NCBI GenBank assembly: GCA_963773665.1
Contig: CAVZBZ010000004.1
Coordinates: 1 to 64,000, forward strand
Origin: DATJLY01 sp963773665
GTDB lineage: Bacteria; Pseudomonadota; Alphaproteobacteria; ATCC43930; CGMCC-115725
Length of the DNA stretch: 64,000 bases
Direction of reading: 5' to 3'
Below are positions 43,804-54,587 of the stretch, piece after piece (position 1 is the stretch's first letter; each line of letters opens with the position of its first letter). The translations under genes were made by a program, and so were the position numbers. A model generated the notes under the pieces. That model saw only the letters and a list, made by a program, of their open reading frames with translations, had not been told where the DNA came from and ran no database searches.

Positions 43804-44493
43804 ATGATGCAACGAAGCTTTCATTGGGACACGCAGCTGGTCCTCGCGCGAGTGGTGCTGGTGGCTCAGGCCATCTCCACCGTTCTCGTGATCGGCTGGA
43901 GCGGCGGCAATCTCATGAAGCTTGGCATTATGGCGGCCATATGGGCGGTTGGCTTCCAGCGGATCTCGCGTGCGGAGCTTAGCGTAATGGCCGGCGTGAA
44001 TCTGCTGTTCACTGGCTTGAATATCGGGGCCTTGAATGCGGGCGTTTTCCATTTCAATCATCCCGATCTGTGGGGAATGCCCATTTATGAATACTTTATG
44101 TGGGGATTTTACGTCCTCAACACGATCCGGTTCGTGGGCGCGGTCCCCGCGCAGGGCCGCCTTTTCTTGCCGCTCTCGATGGCCGGGGTCTTCGCGGTTC
44201 CGTTCATGATCTTGCGCGATCCGGGGACGCTGCTGCTCGTGTCCGGGGCCATCCTCCTCGTGAGCTTTCTTATGTTTCACGAGCTTGGCGATTTCGCCTA
44301 TAGCCAGTACATGTTGGCGTTGGGCGCCGCGATCGAGTATATGGGCGTGTCAACGGAACAGTGGCAATATCCAGGCCATCCCTTTGGCGGCGTGCCACTA
44401 TGGTTCATTACGTTGTGGGCCGGCACGGGCCTGTTCGCGCGCCGGCTCGTGCTGCCGCTGCTAGGCCGTATCGAGCATCGGGATCTCGGCTGA
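43804..44493 (+). CDS. Polytopic membrane protein, function unknown
   Basis: Predicted 229 aa with about seven hydrophobic helices. Notable conserved-looking blocks are FNHPDLWGMPIYEYFMWGFY and EYMGVSTEQWQYPGHP followed by GGVPLWFITLWAGTGLF. The last pattern (acidic residue, then W-Y-P and GVPLW before a final helix) recalls carotenoid-biosynthesis-like membrane proteins, but I would not assign that function. It precedes a TPR-sulfotransferase by about 85 bases on the same strand and may be co-transcribed. Confidence 0.7.
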   Translation: MMQRSFHWDTQLVLARVVLVAQAISTVLVIGWSGGNLMKLGIMAAIWAVGFQRISRAELSVMAGVNLLFTGLNIGALNAGVFHFNHPDLWGMPIYEYFMWGFYVLNTIRFVGAVPAQGRLFLPLSMAGVFAVPFMILRDPGTLLLVSGAILLVSFLMFHELGDFAYSQYMLALGAAIEYMGVSTEQWQYPGHPFGGVPLWFITLWAGTGLFARRLVLPLLGRIEHRDLG

Positions 44494-44579
44494 GCGCCAC
44501 ATCTCGCGGGTGCGCTTGCCACACGCCGCCCTCTGCGAATTTGCGGCCCTGGCCGGCGCTGTTGGATAGGAGATACATT

Positions 44580-46422
44580 TTGGGGCAGACACAACTTTCG
44601 GATCTTCACCGGACGCGACTGGCGCCGTCCTTGGCAGCGGCGTCATCCCTCGTCGATCAAGGAAATTTCGCCGAAGCGGAAAGGCTGCTCCGGATTTTAT
44701 TGAAGGCGGATTCGGGGAATTTCGACCTCCTACTCCATCTGGGCGTCGTATGCGCGCGACAAGGCCGGTTCGAGGAAGCCTTGAAACTGCTTCGCAGGGC
44801 GATCAATCGCAACCCCAATTCCGCCCAGGCATACAACATGCTGGGCGGCGTCTTGCAGTCCTTGGGACGCCACGAAGAGGCGGCAGCGCGGTACAAGAAG
44901 GCGATCGCGATCAATCCCAAATTCGCCGATGCGTACAACAATCTTGGCAATGCGTTGGCGGTACGCGAACGCCCCGTCGAGGCAGTGGAATGCTTTGAAA
45001 AGGCGCTCTCCATCTCGCCCGGACTGTTCGAGACGCATAACAATATCGCCAACACATTGCGGGCGCTGAACCGGTTCGAAGACGCCATCTCCCATTACAA
45101 ATCCGCGCTAGCTCTCAGGTCCGACGTTCCCTCCGTGTATCAGAGCTTTGGCCGTGCTCTTCAGTCGCTGGATCGTCATGAAGAGGCGATTGAGCAGTTC
45201 GAGAAATGGCTGGCCTTGCAACCCAATTCTGCCGAGGCGCATTCATACATTGGCAACGCACTGTGGGAGTGGGGCCAATTCGACAAATCGCGCCGCGCAC
45301 ATGAGAGAGCCGTCGCACTCGAGCCGAAAACGCCCGGTTACCTTCTCCCCCTCGTCCGTTCCCGCCGGCTCTCGCGCGATGATCCGTATTTCATCGCCTT
45401 GGAAAAGCTGGCCCAGGACTTGGGTGATGCGTCCGATCTCGATCGGACGAATCTTCATTTTGCGCTCGGCAAGGCCTATGCCGATCTCAGCCAGCACGAG
45501 GTTTCATTTCGGCATTACCTGGAAGCCAACGCGCTTTACCGCCGTACGTTTCAATACGACGAAGCCAAGATTATGCGATGGTTCGAGCGCATTCGCGTGG
45601 CTTACACGGCCGAGCTTTTCGCCGCGAAAAGAGGCCTAGGCCATCCATCCGAAGTGCCGATCTTCATCGTCGGGATGCCGCGATCCGGCACCACGCTCAT
45701 CGAGCAGATCCTCGCAAGCCATCCGCAGGTCTTCGCTGCCGGCGAGCGCGAGGATTTCGAATTGGCGGACACGGATGCGGTGGACGCTTACGACGTGGAC
45801 AAGTCATGCGTAGACCGTATCGCATCGTTTACGCAAGAGGAGCTGTCGAGCCTCGGCGCGCGTTATCTCGATCGCCTAACTCGACGCGCTCCTACTGCCC
45901 TTCAAATCACAGACAAGTCCCTGACTAATTTTCGTAATGTCGGGCTCATTCACCTCGCATTGCCGAATGCGCGAATCATCCACGCGCGTCGAAATCCGAT
46001 CGACACTTGCATCTCGTGCTTCTCCATCCTGTTCGGAGGGCTTCATCCCTTCGCCTACGACCTCCGCGAGCTCGGCCGATACCATCGCTCCTACCAGACG
46101 ATGATGGAACATTGGCGGAGCGTCTTGCCGCCGGAACGTCCTGCTCGAAGTGCAATACGAGGAGCTGATTTCGGATCTGGAGCCGCAGGCGCGCCGCATT
46201 CTCGCGCATTGCGGGCTCGAATGGGACGATGCCTGTCTTGCATTCTACGAGACGAAGCGCTCGGTCAGGACTGCGAGCGCACAGCAGGTCCGTCAGCCGA
46301 TCTATCGGAGCTCGGTCGGACGTTGGCTTGCCTACAAGGACTTGCTGCACCCGCTATTCGAAGGGTTGGGCATTGAGCCGCCCGAGATTCCCGACCTAGC
46401 AAGTAACGCTGTTGACGCGTGA
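44580..46422 (+). CDS. TPR-repeat sulfotransferase 4 (frameshifted near the C-terminus)
   Basis: About 613 aa when joined. The TTG at 44580 follows AGGAGA and gives LGQTQLSDLHRTRLAPSLAA. TPR units span residues about 15-290 (SAQAYNMLGGVLQSLGRHEE). The sulfotransferase domain has the PAPS 5' loop PIFIVGMPRSGTTLIEQILA (about residue 360) and the 3' site RIIHARRNPIDTCISCFS (about 464). An extra G at 46133-46134 shifts the frame; removing it gives LPPNVLLEVQYEELISDLE and then the usual end (HCGLEWDDACLAFYETKRSV). The uncorrected frame ends at 46376 with a wrong tail. It resembles sulfotransferases 2 and 3 but lies 36 kb away. Confidence 0.87.
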
Positions 46423-47458
46423 GAGAGCTGAAATTCCTGGATGGAAGGTCGGCGCAACCAGCGAGTCTCGGAGTTCTTGTGGTGTTGACGGTTTACCGCC
46501 GCACCGCGCAAAGAAGAACTCGCAGTATTTTTCGATCAGGGTGAGGAAGCAGTCGAGTTCGGCGCGATCGCGCACGTACGGCGTATGTCCCGGCGTCAAG
46601 GACGGACTATGATAGGTCAAGCTGAATAAACGTTTGCCCGAATGTAACATCGTCCTGGTCAGGCGCTGCAGATCGGCAAAGTTCATATCTTCGGGAGTGA
46701 GGCGAATACGGTCGAAAAGACCTAGACGCGCCATGACTCCAGCCATATGGCAACGCCGGCCGATGGTTGAATTCTTCAAGGGCTCGAGCGATCGAGCGTG
46801 CTGACGCAGGAGCCCACACCACCCGACGGTGAGCGGCAGTTCGAGCACGCTGCCCGTCGGCCCGAACCAGAATGGATTGCCTGCGATCTCCGTGAAATCC
46901 GGCCCTCCGTCCGCACTGAAGTTCGCGTGCGGGACCACACTTGAATCAAACTTCGTAGCCAAGCTCTTCGAGAATGTCACCAGTCGCCGGACCGATCCCA
47001 TATCGGCCTGCGCGGTAAACTCGTGGCCGATGCCCAAAGTTGCATTCAATCGCGTCCGTCAGAATCCGCAGTTTTTCGCGCTCGAGTGCCGGCGGCAGGT
47101 TACCGGCATAGGAATTGTGCGGCGAGACAGGCTCCACGAAAGGCGGATTGACCCAAGGATGAAGATGGGCGCCGATGTCGCAGTGTCCGTCCATTAGCCA
47201 TTCGCGCAGCAACCGGTAACCAGATTCCTGGGTCGCGACTGGGTAATCGACGACATAAGTGGGTTTCAGGCCATAGCGCTCGAAGATCCTCTGGGCCAAT
47301 TCTTGAGACTTGATGTGGGTGACGTTGGTTTCGCCGCGTGACAGCGGCCGCCCCCAGTCGAACTCTTCCTCGGTATCGATGATGACCACGAGCCTGGGCG
47401 CATCGAATTGCAGGTCCGTTTTCGCAGGCGCATGAAGACGCGGAAGATTACGATGCAT
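46396..47458 (-). CDS. Polysaccharide deacetylase family protein, WalW-like (frameshifted)
   Basis: About 353 aa when joined. The N-terminal half has the deacetylase landmarks LVVIIDTEEEFDWGRPLS (motif 1 with Asp/Glu), PTYVVDYPVAT, HCDIGAHLHPWVNPPF (metal His region) and RAGRYGIGPATGDILEELGY. An extra base in the AAA run at 46948-46950 breaks the frame; removing it gives LGYEVDSSVVPHANFSADGG. The second half includes LFSLTYHSPSLTPGHTPYVR. It differs clearly from the locus deacetylase at 25867 and probably acts on another polysaccharide or step. It converges on sulfotransferase 4 with a 27-base 3' overlap. Confidence 0.82.
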
Positions 47459-47622
47459 TTACGTTGGCTTTATTTCCGTCAGACGATCATAGCGCGCAGC
47501 GGCGCTGCGCTCAGCTAGATTTGTTAAGAGAATCGGAAATTCCTCCGTGTCCGGAAGAAACGCGGTAATATACATCATCGGGCCGCTGGTTCGGCTTCGC
47601 GCATCAACCTATCGAGCGTAGA

Positions 47623-48520
47623 ATGTTGGCAAGGCTATTCATAATTGTTGCATGTGTCGGGTTCGCTCTTGCCCCGGCGCGGGGCCAACAGGTTGGACCC
47701 AAGTCAACATCAGACCTCGTGGTCTATTGTTATGATCGTGCGCGAGACATTGTAACCCCTCAGCTTGCCGCCGAATGTCACGGCGAGGTTGTCAGCGAAG
47801 AGAAGGCCAAGGAGGTTGAGGACCAAAGAAGCCAAGTCATAAGTCATGCCCTTCACAAACACCCAAGCCTCGCGCCCCAGGGCATGAAGATTACCAGCGT
47901 GGGGACGGGCTTTTTCATCGACAGAGACGGCAGGCTTCTGACCAATGATCACGTGGTTGAAGGCTGCGGAGCTCTCGCGGTCGAGCCAGCCTCGGGCGAA
48001 CCGCTCGCCGCGAAAGTGCTGGCGGTCGAACGCTCGGCGTGATTTGGCCGTGATCGCTACCGGGCTGGCATCGCCGGGCTCGGCATCGTTCCAGGTCTAT
48101 GGCGTCCCGGCGGCGGGCAGCGTTGTCGTCACTGTCGGCTACCCCGATCAGGGCATCCCGCCGCGCGAACCGCTGGCAACTTCGGGCAGCGTCAGAGCCT
48201 GGCCCCCCGATCTTGGTCCCATGAACGGGCTGGTGATCAAGGCCGACATCCGGCCCGGCAACAGCGGCGGACCCATGCTGGATGAGCATGGGATGGTGGT
48301 CGGTGTCATGAGGGCCAAAATCAATACGGTCAAGGTCTATGCCGAGTCGGGTCAATTCTTGGACGAGATCGGTTTGGGCGTGCCTACCGCGACGGTGCTC
48401 GAGTTCTTAAGCCACAGCGAGATCGCTTATCAAACCGTCCCTAATCAGCGACTTCTCGGACTTTCGGACATTATGGACGCAGCACGTATCTACGTCGCTC
48501 GGGTCGATTGCTGGAAATGA
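47623..48520 (+). CDS. Secreted trypsin-like serine protease (S1C), frameshifted
   Basis: About 298 aa when joined. Signal peptide MLARLFIIVACVGFALAPAR (residues 1-21). Catalytic His is in RLLTNDHVVEGC and the nucleophile Ser in KADIRPGNSGGPMLDEHGMV. The Asp lies at the frameshift: removing one A at 48029-48030 turns VERSA-stop into VDARRDLAVIATGLASPGSA. There is no PDZ domain, so it is a short DegP-like or S1C periplasmic enzyme rather than HtrA itself. The frame as given stops at 48042. A role in processing the exported surface proteins is possible but not shown. Confidence 0.85.
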
Positions 48521-48713
48521 ACCGGATCCAAGCAAATCGCTCTTTGCCCGGAGCAAGGGGGCGAAGCCAAGAAAATGTTCGTGGCCGCCTTGGACGGGAA
48601 CGATCCCTCTCCGAGCGCGCGCGCAAGCAGAAAAGCGGTCGCGCCCGATCGGTAAGTGATTCTTTTGGACCTGGCCCCATAATGCTTTGCGGCTCCTGGT
48701 GATCGAGGCCCCA

Positions 48714-49655
48714 ATGGCACAATGGTTGGTGACGGGCGGGTGCGGCTTCATCGGCTCCCACCTCGTCGAGCGCTTGCTCGCCCGTGGCGACAAGGTCCGC
48801 ATCATCGACGATTTGTCAACCGGCCGGCGGCACGATGTTATCGAGCCGGCCGAACTACGGATCGGCAACGTCGCTGACCCCGAACTGCTCGGCCGCGGCA
48901 TGGATGGCGTCGATGGCTGCTTCCACCTCGCGGCGGTATCATCCGTGCAACGCTGCACGGAACATCCGCTGGCGACGCACCGTACTAACCAGAGTGCCAC
49001 GTTGACCGTCTTCGACATGGCCAAGCGCCTGCGCCCGTTATCGCCGATCCCCGTCGTCTATGCTTCTTCCGCCGCCGTTTACGGCGACAATCCTGATCTT
49101 CCTCTGTGCGAGTCGGCGACAGCCCAACCGATCTCCGCTTATGGAGCCGACAAGCTCGGCTGTGAACTGCACGCCCGCGTCGCGTGGCTCGTCCACAAGG
49201 TTCCGAACGTGGGCTTGCGTTTTTTCAATGTCTATGGCCCGCGCCAGGATCCCGGCTCGCCTTATTCGGGCGTCATCTCGATCTTTGTCGATCGCATCGC
49301 AAACAGCCGCGAGGTGCCGATCTTTGGCGATGGTCATCAGAGCCGCGATTTTGTGTATGTCGGCGACGTTGTCGCGCATCTCGTTGCCGCCATGGAGAAG
49401 GCGAGCGGCGGCACGGCAATCTTCAATGTTTGCACGGGCCGCCTGACCACCGTTCTCGAACTCGCGGAGGCTATCGGCGGCATCCTGAGACGCGAAGTCC
49501 GTCGCGTCCATCTCCCGGCGCGCCCCGGCGACATACGGGTCTCCGCGGGAGATCCTGCGAAGGCCGAGGCGGCATTCGGCTTCACATCACGAACGATGAT
49601 CGACGAGGGACTGCGGCAGACGCTTCGCGCGATCTCCGCCTCTGTGACGGTCTGA
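48714..49655 (+). CDS. NAD-dependent sugar epimerase/dehydratase (extended SDR, GalE/WbpP-like)
   Basis: Predicted 313 aa. ATG 48714 gives MAQWLVTGGCGFIGSHLVER, the NAD-binding GxxGxxG motif. It has VVYASSAAVYGDNPD (active-site Ser/Thr) and AYGADKLGCELHA, the YxxxK catalytic pair; FFNVYGPRQDPGSPYSGVIS and DGHQSRDFVYVGDVV are typical of UDP-hexose 4-epimerases and related enzymes. It probably prepares a nucleotide sugar for the EPS. It converges on the asparagine-synthase-like gene. Confidence 0.88.
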   Translation: MAQWLVTGGCGFIGSHLVERLLARGDKVRIIDDLSTGRRHDVIEPAELRIGNVADPELLGRGMDGVDGCFHLAAVSSVQRCTEHPLATHRTNQSATLTVFDMAKRLRPLSPIPVVYASSAAVYGDNPDLPLCESATAQPISAYGADKLGCELHARVAWLVHKVPNVGLRFFNVYGPRQDPGSPYSGVISIFVDRIANSREVPIFGDGHQSRDFVYVGDVVAHLVAAMEKASGGTAIFNVCTGRLTTVLELAEAIGGILRREVRRVHLPARPGDIRVSAGDPAKAEAAFGFTSRTMIDEGLRQTLRAISASVTV

Positions 49656-49673
49656 TCGCTCTCACGCGATCAG
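49652..49673. terminator. Inverted repeat at a convergent gene junction
   Basis: CTGATCGC (49652-49659), loop TCTCAC and GCGATCAG (49666-49673) form an 8-bp stem that overlaps both stop codons of the converging genes. No T-tract follows, so termination strength is uncertain. Confidence 0.5.
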
Positions 49674-51533
49674 CGACGCGTCCTTGCGGCTACGGATCGT
49701 GGTGCCATGGTCGCGGAGCCAAAGCTCCAGCACCAGCACATCCCATGCAAGCCCGCTGTACGCCTCATCTGCCGACAGAAGGCGATCCAAGAAGTCGCCT
49801 CGCAAATAGCCGCGACGGCGGAAGCTGCTGATGCAATCGACGGCCAGCTCTTTCAAGAGCGGCTCTTCTCGTGTCCATTCGGTGAACGGCATGCCGAAGC
49901 CGTGCTTGTGCTTGGAAAGTGTTTCCGGCGCGAGAAAATCCTTGACGGCCTGCTTGAAGAACCAGCGGCGCTCGCCCCGCCGAAGAAGAAGCGAAGACGG
50001 GATCCGTGCCGAAAATTCCAGCACCTCGTCGTCAAGAAACGGATAGGCAACCCCCACGCCAGCCGCCATGCAGGCCGTGTTCACCTTGCGAAGATCGTTG
50101 TCGGCCAGCGTAATTTTCAGATCGAGGTGCTGCATTCGCTGTACGAGGTCGTCCGAGACCGTCCGCAAATAGGCTTCGCGCAGGCCCTCGATCGGCTCCT
50201 GCGGGTCGATCTGAGCCAAGAGGGCGCTTTCCAATACCTGCGACAGATCGGCGTTGCGATAGAAGTTGAAGGCTTCGAGCCGGTCCGGCATCGGCATGAG
50301 TGCGTAACGAACGAAGCCGCGAAGGCGAAGCGCCAATTGCCACCGCGTCAGACCAGGCAGACCGAAGAGGACTGGCTCCAGAAATCCCTTGCGCAAGGGG
50401 CTCGGGATGGAGAGGTAGGAATCGAACCTTTTTTGTTTGACATAGCGGGAGTTTCCCGCGAAGAGCTCGTCGCCGCCATCCCCCGCGAGCATTAATTCGA
50501 TCCCATGTTCTCGTGCGATCCGCGCGCAGCAATAAGCCGGCACGACCGAGGAATTTCCAAACGGTTCATCGAACGCCCGGGACAGGACCGATAGCGAATC
50601 GACAACGTCTTTTGGCTGCAAATAATGGTTGTGATGCTCGGTTCCGAAATGTCGCGCGGTGATGCTTGCGTAACGGCTCTCGTCATATTTGTCGTGCGTG
50701 AAGCCGATCGTAAAAGTCTTGACCGGATAATCGCTCATTCGGGCAGCGAGGCCGGTGATGGTGGAACTGTCAAGTCCGCCGCTTAAAAACGCGCCGACGT
50801 TCCTTAAATCGACTGCCTCGACGGAACGCGCCGCCGCCTTTGCGAGCAGCTCCATCAGCTCGTCTCGCAGGCTCTGGACTGAACGCTCGGTGCGATCCTT
50901 GTAGGGCATCTGCCAGTAGAAAATTGTGTTCAGTCGATCATCTTCGAAGACGAGACGCTGCGCCGGCAGAAGCTTGCGTTGTTCGTGGTAGATCGTGCGG
51001 GGGGATGGGATGATGCCGGAATAGAGAAAGTTGAAGATCGCCTGTTCCGAGATCGTGCTGGTCGCGTCGGGATGTGCCGCGACAACGTCGGTCGTTGAGC
51101 CGAAGACCAACCCGCCCGAACTAGGCTGGCAATAGCAAAGCCCGCACACGCCCTGCCGATCGACAGCAAGCAGAACGCGTCTACCGTCGATCACGGCGAG
51201 AGCGAAGGCGCCGTTTAGAGACCGCAGAAATTCGTCTCCCTGACGCCGGTACGCCGCAATGACCGCCGTCGCATGCCCGTCGCGCGCGGCTGTCGCCGCC
51301 AATCCGGCATCAGTCCAGCGGGGACGCCCGACGATGGCAGCACTGATCGAGCCGACCGACGCAAGATCGCAGCTGCGGCTTGGCCCGAAGGTCGCTAGCG
51401 CAGCGCCTGGCTCCAACCAAGTCGATAGGCTCCCTTCAGTCTGAAAAGGGGGCGCGCCTGCCATGCTGCCAAGCGTCGCTCGCGCGGCCGCCTCGCCGAC
51501 CGAGGTGTCGAGCCATCCTGCTAGCGTGCCCAT
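49662..51533 (-). CDS. Asparagine-synthase-like protein lacking the glutaminase cysteine
   Basis: Predicted 623 aa. The C-terminal synthetase domain is intact: ATP-pyrophosphatase loop FLSGGLDSSTITGLA, FTIGFTHDKYDESRYA, and MLAGDGGDELFAGNSRYV. The N-terminus is MGTLAGWLDTS, without the MCGI motif, and the glutaminase half is only loosely conserved. It cannot hydrolyse glutamine by the usual Cys2 mechanism, so it may use ammonia, another amine, or act as a beta-lactam-synthetase-like ligase. It ends the operon ligase-decarboxylase-synthase; start 51533 is ten bases after the decarboxylase stop. The combination recurs in exosortase A systems. Confidence 0.88.
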   Translation of the reverse strand: MGTLAGWLDTSVGEAAARATLGSMAGAPPFQTEGSLSTWLEPGAALATFGPSRSCDLASVGSISAAIVGRPRWTDAGLAATAARDGHATAVIAAYRRQGDEFLRSLNGAFALAVIDGRRVLLAVDRQGVCGLCYCQPSSGGLVFGSTTDVVAAHPDATSTISEQAIFNFLYSGIIPSPRTIYHEQRKLLPAQRLVFEDDRLNTIFYWQMPYKDRTERSVQSLRDELMELLAKAAARSVEAVDLRNVGAFLSGGLDSSTITGLAARMSDYPVKTFTIGFTHDKYDESRYASITARHFGTEHHNHYLQPKDVVDSLSVLSRAFDEPFGNSSVVPAYCCARIAREHGIELMLAGDGGDELFAGNSRYVKQKRFDSYLSIPSPLRKGFLEPVLFGLPGLTRWQLALRLRGFVRYALMPMPDRLEAFNFYRNADLSQVLESALLAQIDPQEPIEGLREAYLRTVSDDLVQRMQHLDLKITLADNDLRKVNTACMAAGVGVAYPFLDDEVLEFSARIPSSLLLRRGERRWFFKQAVKDFLAPETLSKHKHGFGMPFTEWTREEPLLKELAVDCISSFRRRGYLRGDFLDRLLSADEAYSGLAWDVLVLELWLRDHGTTIRSRKDASLIA

Positions 51534-51543
51534 ATCTTCGGTC

Positions 51544-52786
51544 TCACACCAATACTTCTGGTGCGATCGGATGACTTAGAAAATTGATCGGACTTGCCGT
51601 GAGGCCGTAGGCGCCGGACTGAAAAAGAACGACGAGATCCCCGACATCGGCGCGAGGCAGGTCCACCTTGTCCACCAGGAGATCGAGCGGCGTGCAGAGG
51701 CACCCGACGATACTCGCGCGTTCCGCTGCCGGTTCATCCATTCGGTTCGCGATCGCGGCGGGGTAATTGCGTCTTATGACCTGTCCGAAATTGCCGGACG
51801 CAGCAAGCTGGTGATGCAGGCCGCCGTCAGTCACCAGAAAGATCTGGCCTCGGGATTCCTTGCGATCGAGGATCCTTGTTACGTAAAGCCCCGCCTCGCC
51901 AACGATATAGCGGCCAAGTTCGATGATGACCTTCGCTTGAGGCAGGGCGGGCAAGAGGCGCCGCTCCAGGAGGCGCCCAAGATTTCTCGCCGATCGCCGC
52001 GACATCGAGCGGAACGTCCTTAGGAAAGTAAGGAATACCGAAGCCACCGCCGATGTTTAAGTGGCGTATCGGGGCGGGTGTGTGCGAGGCAAGTTGGACC
52101 GCGAGGTCGATCGTCTGCTCCTGCGTCTGCTGCAGGATGTCGGCGCGCAGGTTCTGCGATCCCGCGAAGATGTGAAGGCCGACGAAATTGAGCCCGAGGC
52201 GTCCAATTTCGTGGAGGACCTGCGGCGCCTGCTCAGCGTCCACTCCGAACTGCTGCGGTCCGCCGCCAAGCCGCATTCCAGATCCCTTGACCTCGAAATT
52301 GGGATTGACGCGGAGCACAACGCGCGGACAGAGACCGGCGCGGTCTCCTAGGCGCGCGATCGTGCGCAATTCGCCCTGCGATTCCGCCGCGATCGTGACA
52401 TCTGCCGCGATGGCCTGCTTGAGCTCGGCCTCGGTCTTGCCTGGGCCCGCAAAGCTGATGCGGGTGGCCAGCATCGTGGTGTCGAGGGCTGTTTGCAGCT
52501 CGCGCGCCGATGCGACGTCGAATCCGTTGACGAGATGAGAGAGATGCTCGACCACGGCGGGCATCGGATTGGCTTTAATCGCGTAGTGCAGAGCCACGGT
52601 GGACGGCAAGCACTCGCGCAGATGGCGGATTCGGTCGGTGAGCCGCGCACGATCGTAGACAAAGAAAGGCGTTTGGCCGACCCGATCGGCCAGTCTCGTC
52701 AGCGTGACGCCGCCGATCAGCAGGCAACCGTCACGGACTTGAAACGAGCCGACCGTCGGATGCTGTGCGGAGACCAGATCCGTCAT
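51544..52786 (-). CDS. PLP-dependent decarboxylase, exosortase A-associated (TIGR03099-like), frameshifted
   Basis: About 413 aa when joined. A LysA-type fold III decarboxylase: TPFFVYDRARL, LHYAIKANPMPAVVEHL (PLP lysine), GLHIFAGSQNLRADI, IRHLNIGGGFGIPYF, and, after the break, IIELGRYIVGEAGLYVTRIL. An extra base in the TTT run at 51983-51985 (AAA on the coding strand) shifts the frame; removing it gives AIGENLGRLLERRL. The start overlaps the ligase stop (ATGA). It would decarboxylate an amino acid derivative, perhaps one activated by the upstream ligase. Substrate unknown. Confidence 0.9.
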
Positions 52787-54369
52787 GGTGATTCCCGGGC
52801 AAAGCTTTGCGCGAATTCGTCCGCGAGCAGCTTTCGATCTATCTTGCCGTTGGGATTGCGCGGCAAGTGGTCGCGCGTGACGATGCGTAAGGGCACCATG
52901 TATTGCGGCATGGCTTGTCGGCACTCCTGCAGCAACAGGTTCTCGTCGAGCGGGCGGTCGGCGGGCGGGCTGACCACCAGGACGATCCCCTGACCCAGCC
53001 GCGGATGCGGTACGCCAAGCGCTGCGGCCGCGCCGACGAGCCCGGTGGCATAGACGACTTCTTCGATCTCGGTCGGACTGACGCGATATCCGGAGGTCTT
53101 GATCATCTCGTCTAGTCTGCCGACGAAGTAGAGGAATCCTTCCTCGTCGCGGCGAACGCGATCGCCGGACCAAACGGCAATTTCAGGCAGCGCGAGGCCG
53201 CTCGGCTGTCCAGGGGCCGGGCGGAATCGTGCGGCCGTACGTTCCGGATCATTCCAATAGCCGAGCGAAACCAGCGCGCCGCGATGCACCAGCTCCCCCT
53301 CCTCGTTCGGCGCGCACGGCGAACCGTCCGGCCGGACCACCAGGATCTCCGCATTGGGAATGGCCTTGCCAATCGAATCTGGCCTCCGGTCCACTTCACC
53401 CGGATCGAGATAGGTCGAGCGGAACGCCTCGGTCAGCCCGTACATGAGATAGGGTTTCGCACGCGGCATGAGCTGGCGCAGGCGGTCGAGCGTCGGGCGC
53501 GGCATGTGGCCGCCGGTGTTTGCGAAATACCGCATGGACCGGGACGCCGCTTCGGGCCAGTCGATTTCGGCGAGTTGAATCCAAAGGGGCGGCACACCGG
53601 TAAGACCAGTGATCTCCGCTTCCGCGCACGCCCGAACCACGTCACGTGCGAGCAGGTAATTGAGGAGTACGACCTGAGCGCCCACCGTAAAGGCTGTCGT
53701 GAGTTGGCTGAGGCCGGCGTCAAAGCTCAAGGGCAGAACGCAAAGAACGCGGTCACTGTGGTGGTTCTCGAGATATTGGCTGACGCTCTTCGCACCAGCG
53801 ACCATATTGCGATGGGACAGCACGACGCCCTTTGGATTGCCCGTACTTCCCGACGTGTAAAGGATGGCGGTCATGTCCGTGTCGATGACGCGGCTGACGT
53901 CTCCCGCTCCGCGCGCAGTGATCGCCTCTTGCCAAGTCAGCGTCCTTTTCGGGGCAAGCTCTAGCCCGTCTTTACCATCGACGAGAACAACACTCGCAAG
54001 GGCCGGAGAGTTGTCGATCTCCTGAGCAAGATCGGCCGCGCGCTCCCGCGACGTGAGGAGAATGCGGACATCGCAGTCGCGCAGGATATAGCCGACCTGA
54101 CGAGACTTCAGAATTGGATTAACCGGAACGAAAACGCAGCCAGCCGCGGCGGCCGCAAATATGGCGACCACCATTTCAATGCGCTTTTCGAGGTAGATAG
54201 CGATCCGCTCCCCGCGCTTCAGCCCAAGCCCGGCCAATCCGCGCGATGCCCGATCGATTTGCTCCCACAGCGAGTTGTAATCAACGAGCTCGTGCTTATA
54301 GGCCAGAGCGACGCGGGAAGGATGGTCCCTCGCCGACATTCGCACTAGTTGGTGCAGTAACTCTGTCAT
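52783..54369 (-). CDS. AMP-dependent acyl-CoA ligase, exosortase A-associated (TIGR03098-like)
   Basis: Predicted 528 aa from the ATG at 54369 (MTELLHQLVRMSARDHPSRV). The adenylate-forming signature ILYTSGSTGNPKGVVLSHRN (residues about 165-185), YGLTEAFRSTYLDPGEVDRR, and GDRVRRDEEGFLYFVGRLDE with IKTSGYRVSPTEIEEVVYAT, then RNPNGKIDRKLL with the catalytic Lys, are complete. It activates a carboxylic acid as acyl-AMP for transfer to CoA or a carrier. It heads a three-gene operon with the decarboxylase and the asparagine-synthase-like gene; an acyl carrier protein, present beside homologues in some species, is not seen here. Confidence 0.92.
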   Translation of the reverse strand: MTELLHQLVRMSARDHPSRVALAYKHELVDYNSLWEQIDRASRGLAGLGLKRGERIAIYLEKRIEMVVAIFAAAAAGCVFVPVNPILKSRQVGYILRDCDVRILLTSRERAADLAQEIDNSPALASVVLVDGKDGLELAPKRTLTWQEAITARGAGDVSRVIDTDMTAILYTSGSTGNPKGVVLSHRNMVAGAKSVSQYLENHHSDRVLCVLPLSFDAGLSQLTTAFTVGAQVVLLNYLLARDVVRACAEAEITGLTGVPPLWIQLAEIDWPEAASRSMRYFANTGGHMPRPTLDRLRQLMPRAKPYLMYGLTEAFRSTYLDPGEVDRRPDSIGKAIPNAEILVVRPDGSPCAPNEEGELVHRGALVSLGYWNDPERTAARFRPAPGQPSGLALPEIAVWSGDRVRRDEEGFLYFVGRLDEMIKTSGYRVSPTEIEEVVYATGLVGAAAALGVPHPRLGQGIVLVVSPPADRPLDENLLLQECRQAMPQYMVPLRIVTRDHLPRNPNGKIDRKLLADEFAQSFARESP

Positions 54370-54587
54370 GATGGTGGGGAACTGAGGCTTTGGTAGGTGA
54401 ATAAATCTTAACGCTATTCTCGTTAAGGGACCGTTGTCGCCACAGCGTTTGTCGGCCAGGCCCCCTGCGCAGGTTTTGGCGCGCCCGCGCAGCTTTCCTG
54501 CTATCATAACGAATTAGACCTTGCGCTGCCAATGCCGACAATTTATTTCATTTCCGGCGACAGCTTTCCCTCTTCGCGAGCATTCCC

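Noticed and set aside
47623..48520. DegP/HtrA periplasmic chaperone-protease
   Set aside because: It has the protease domain only; no PDZ domain follows and the protein is too short.
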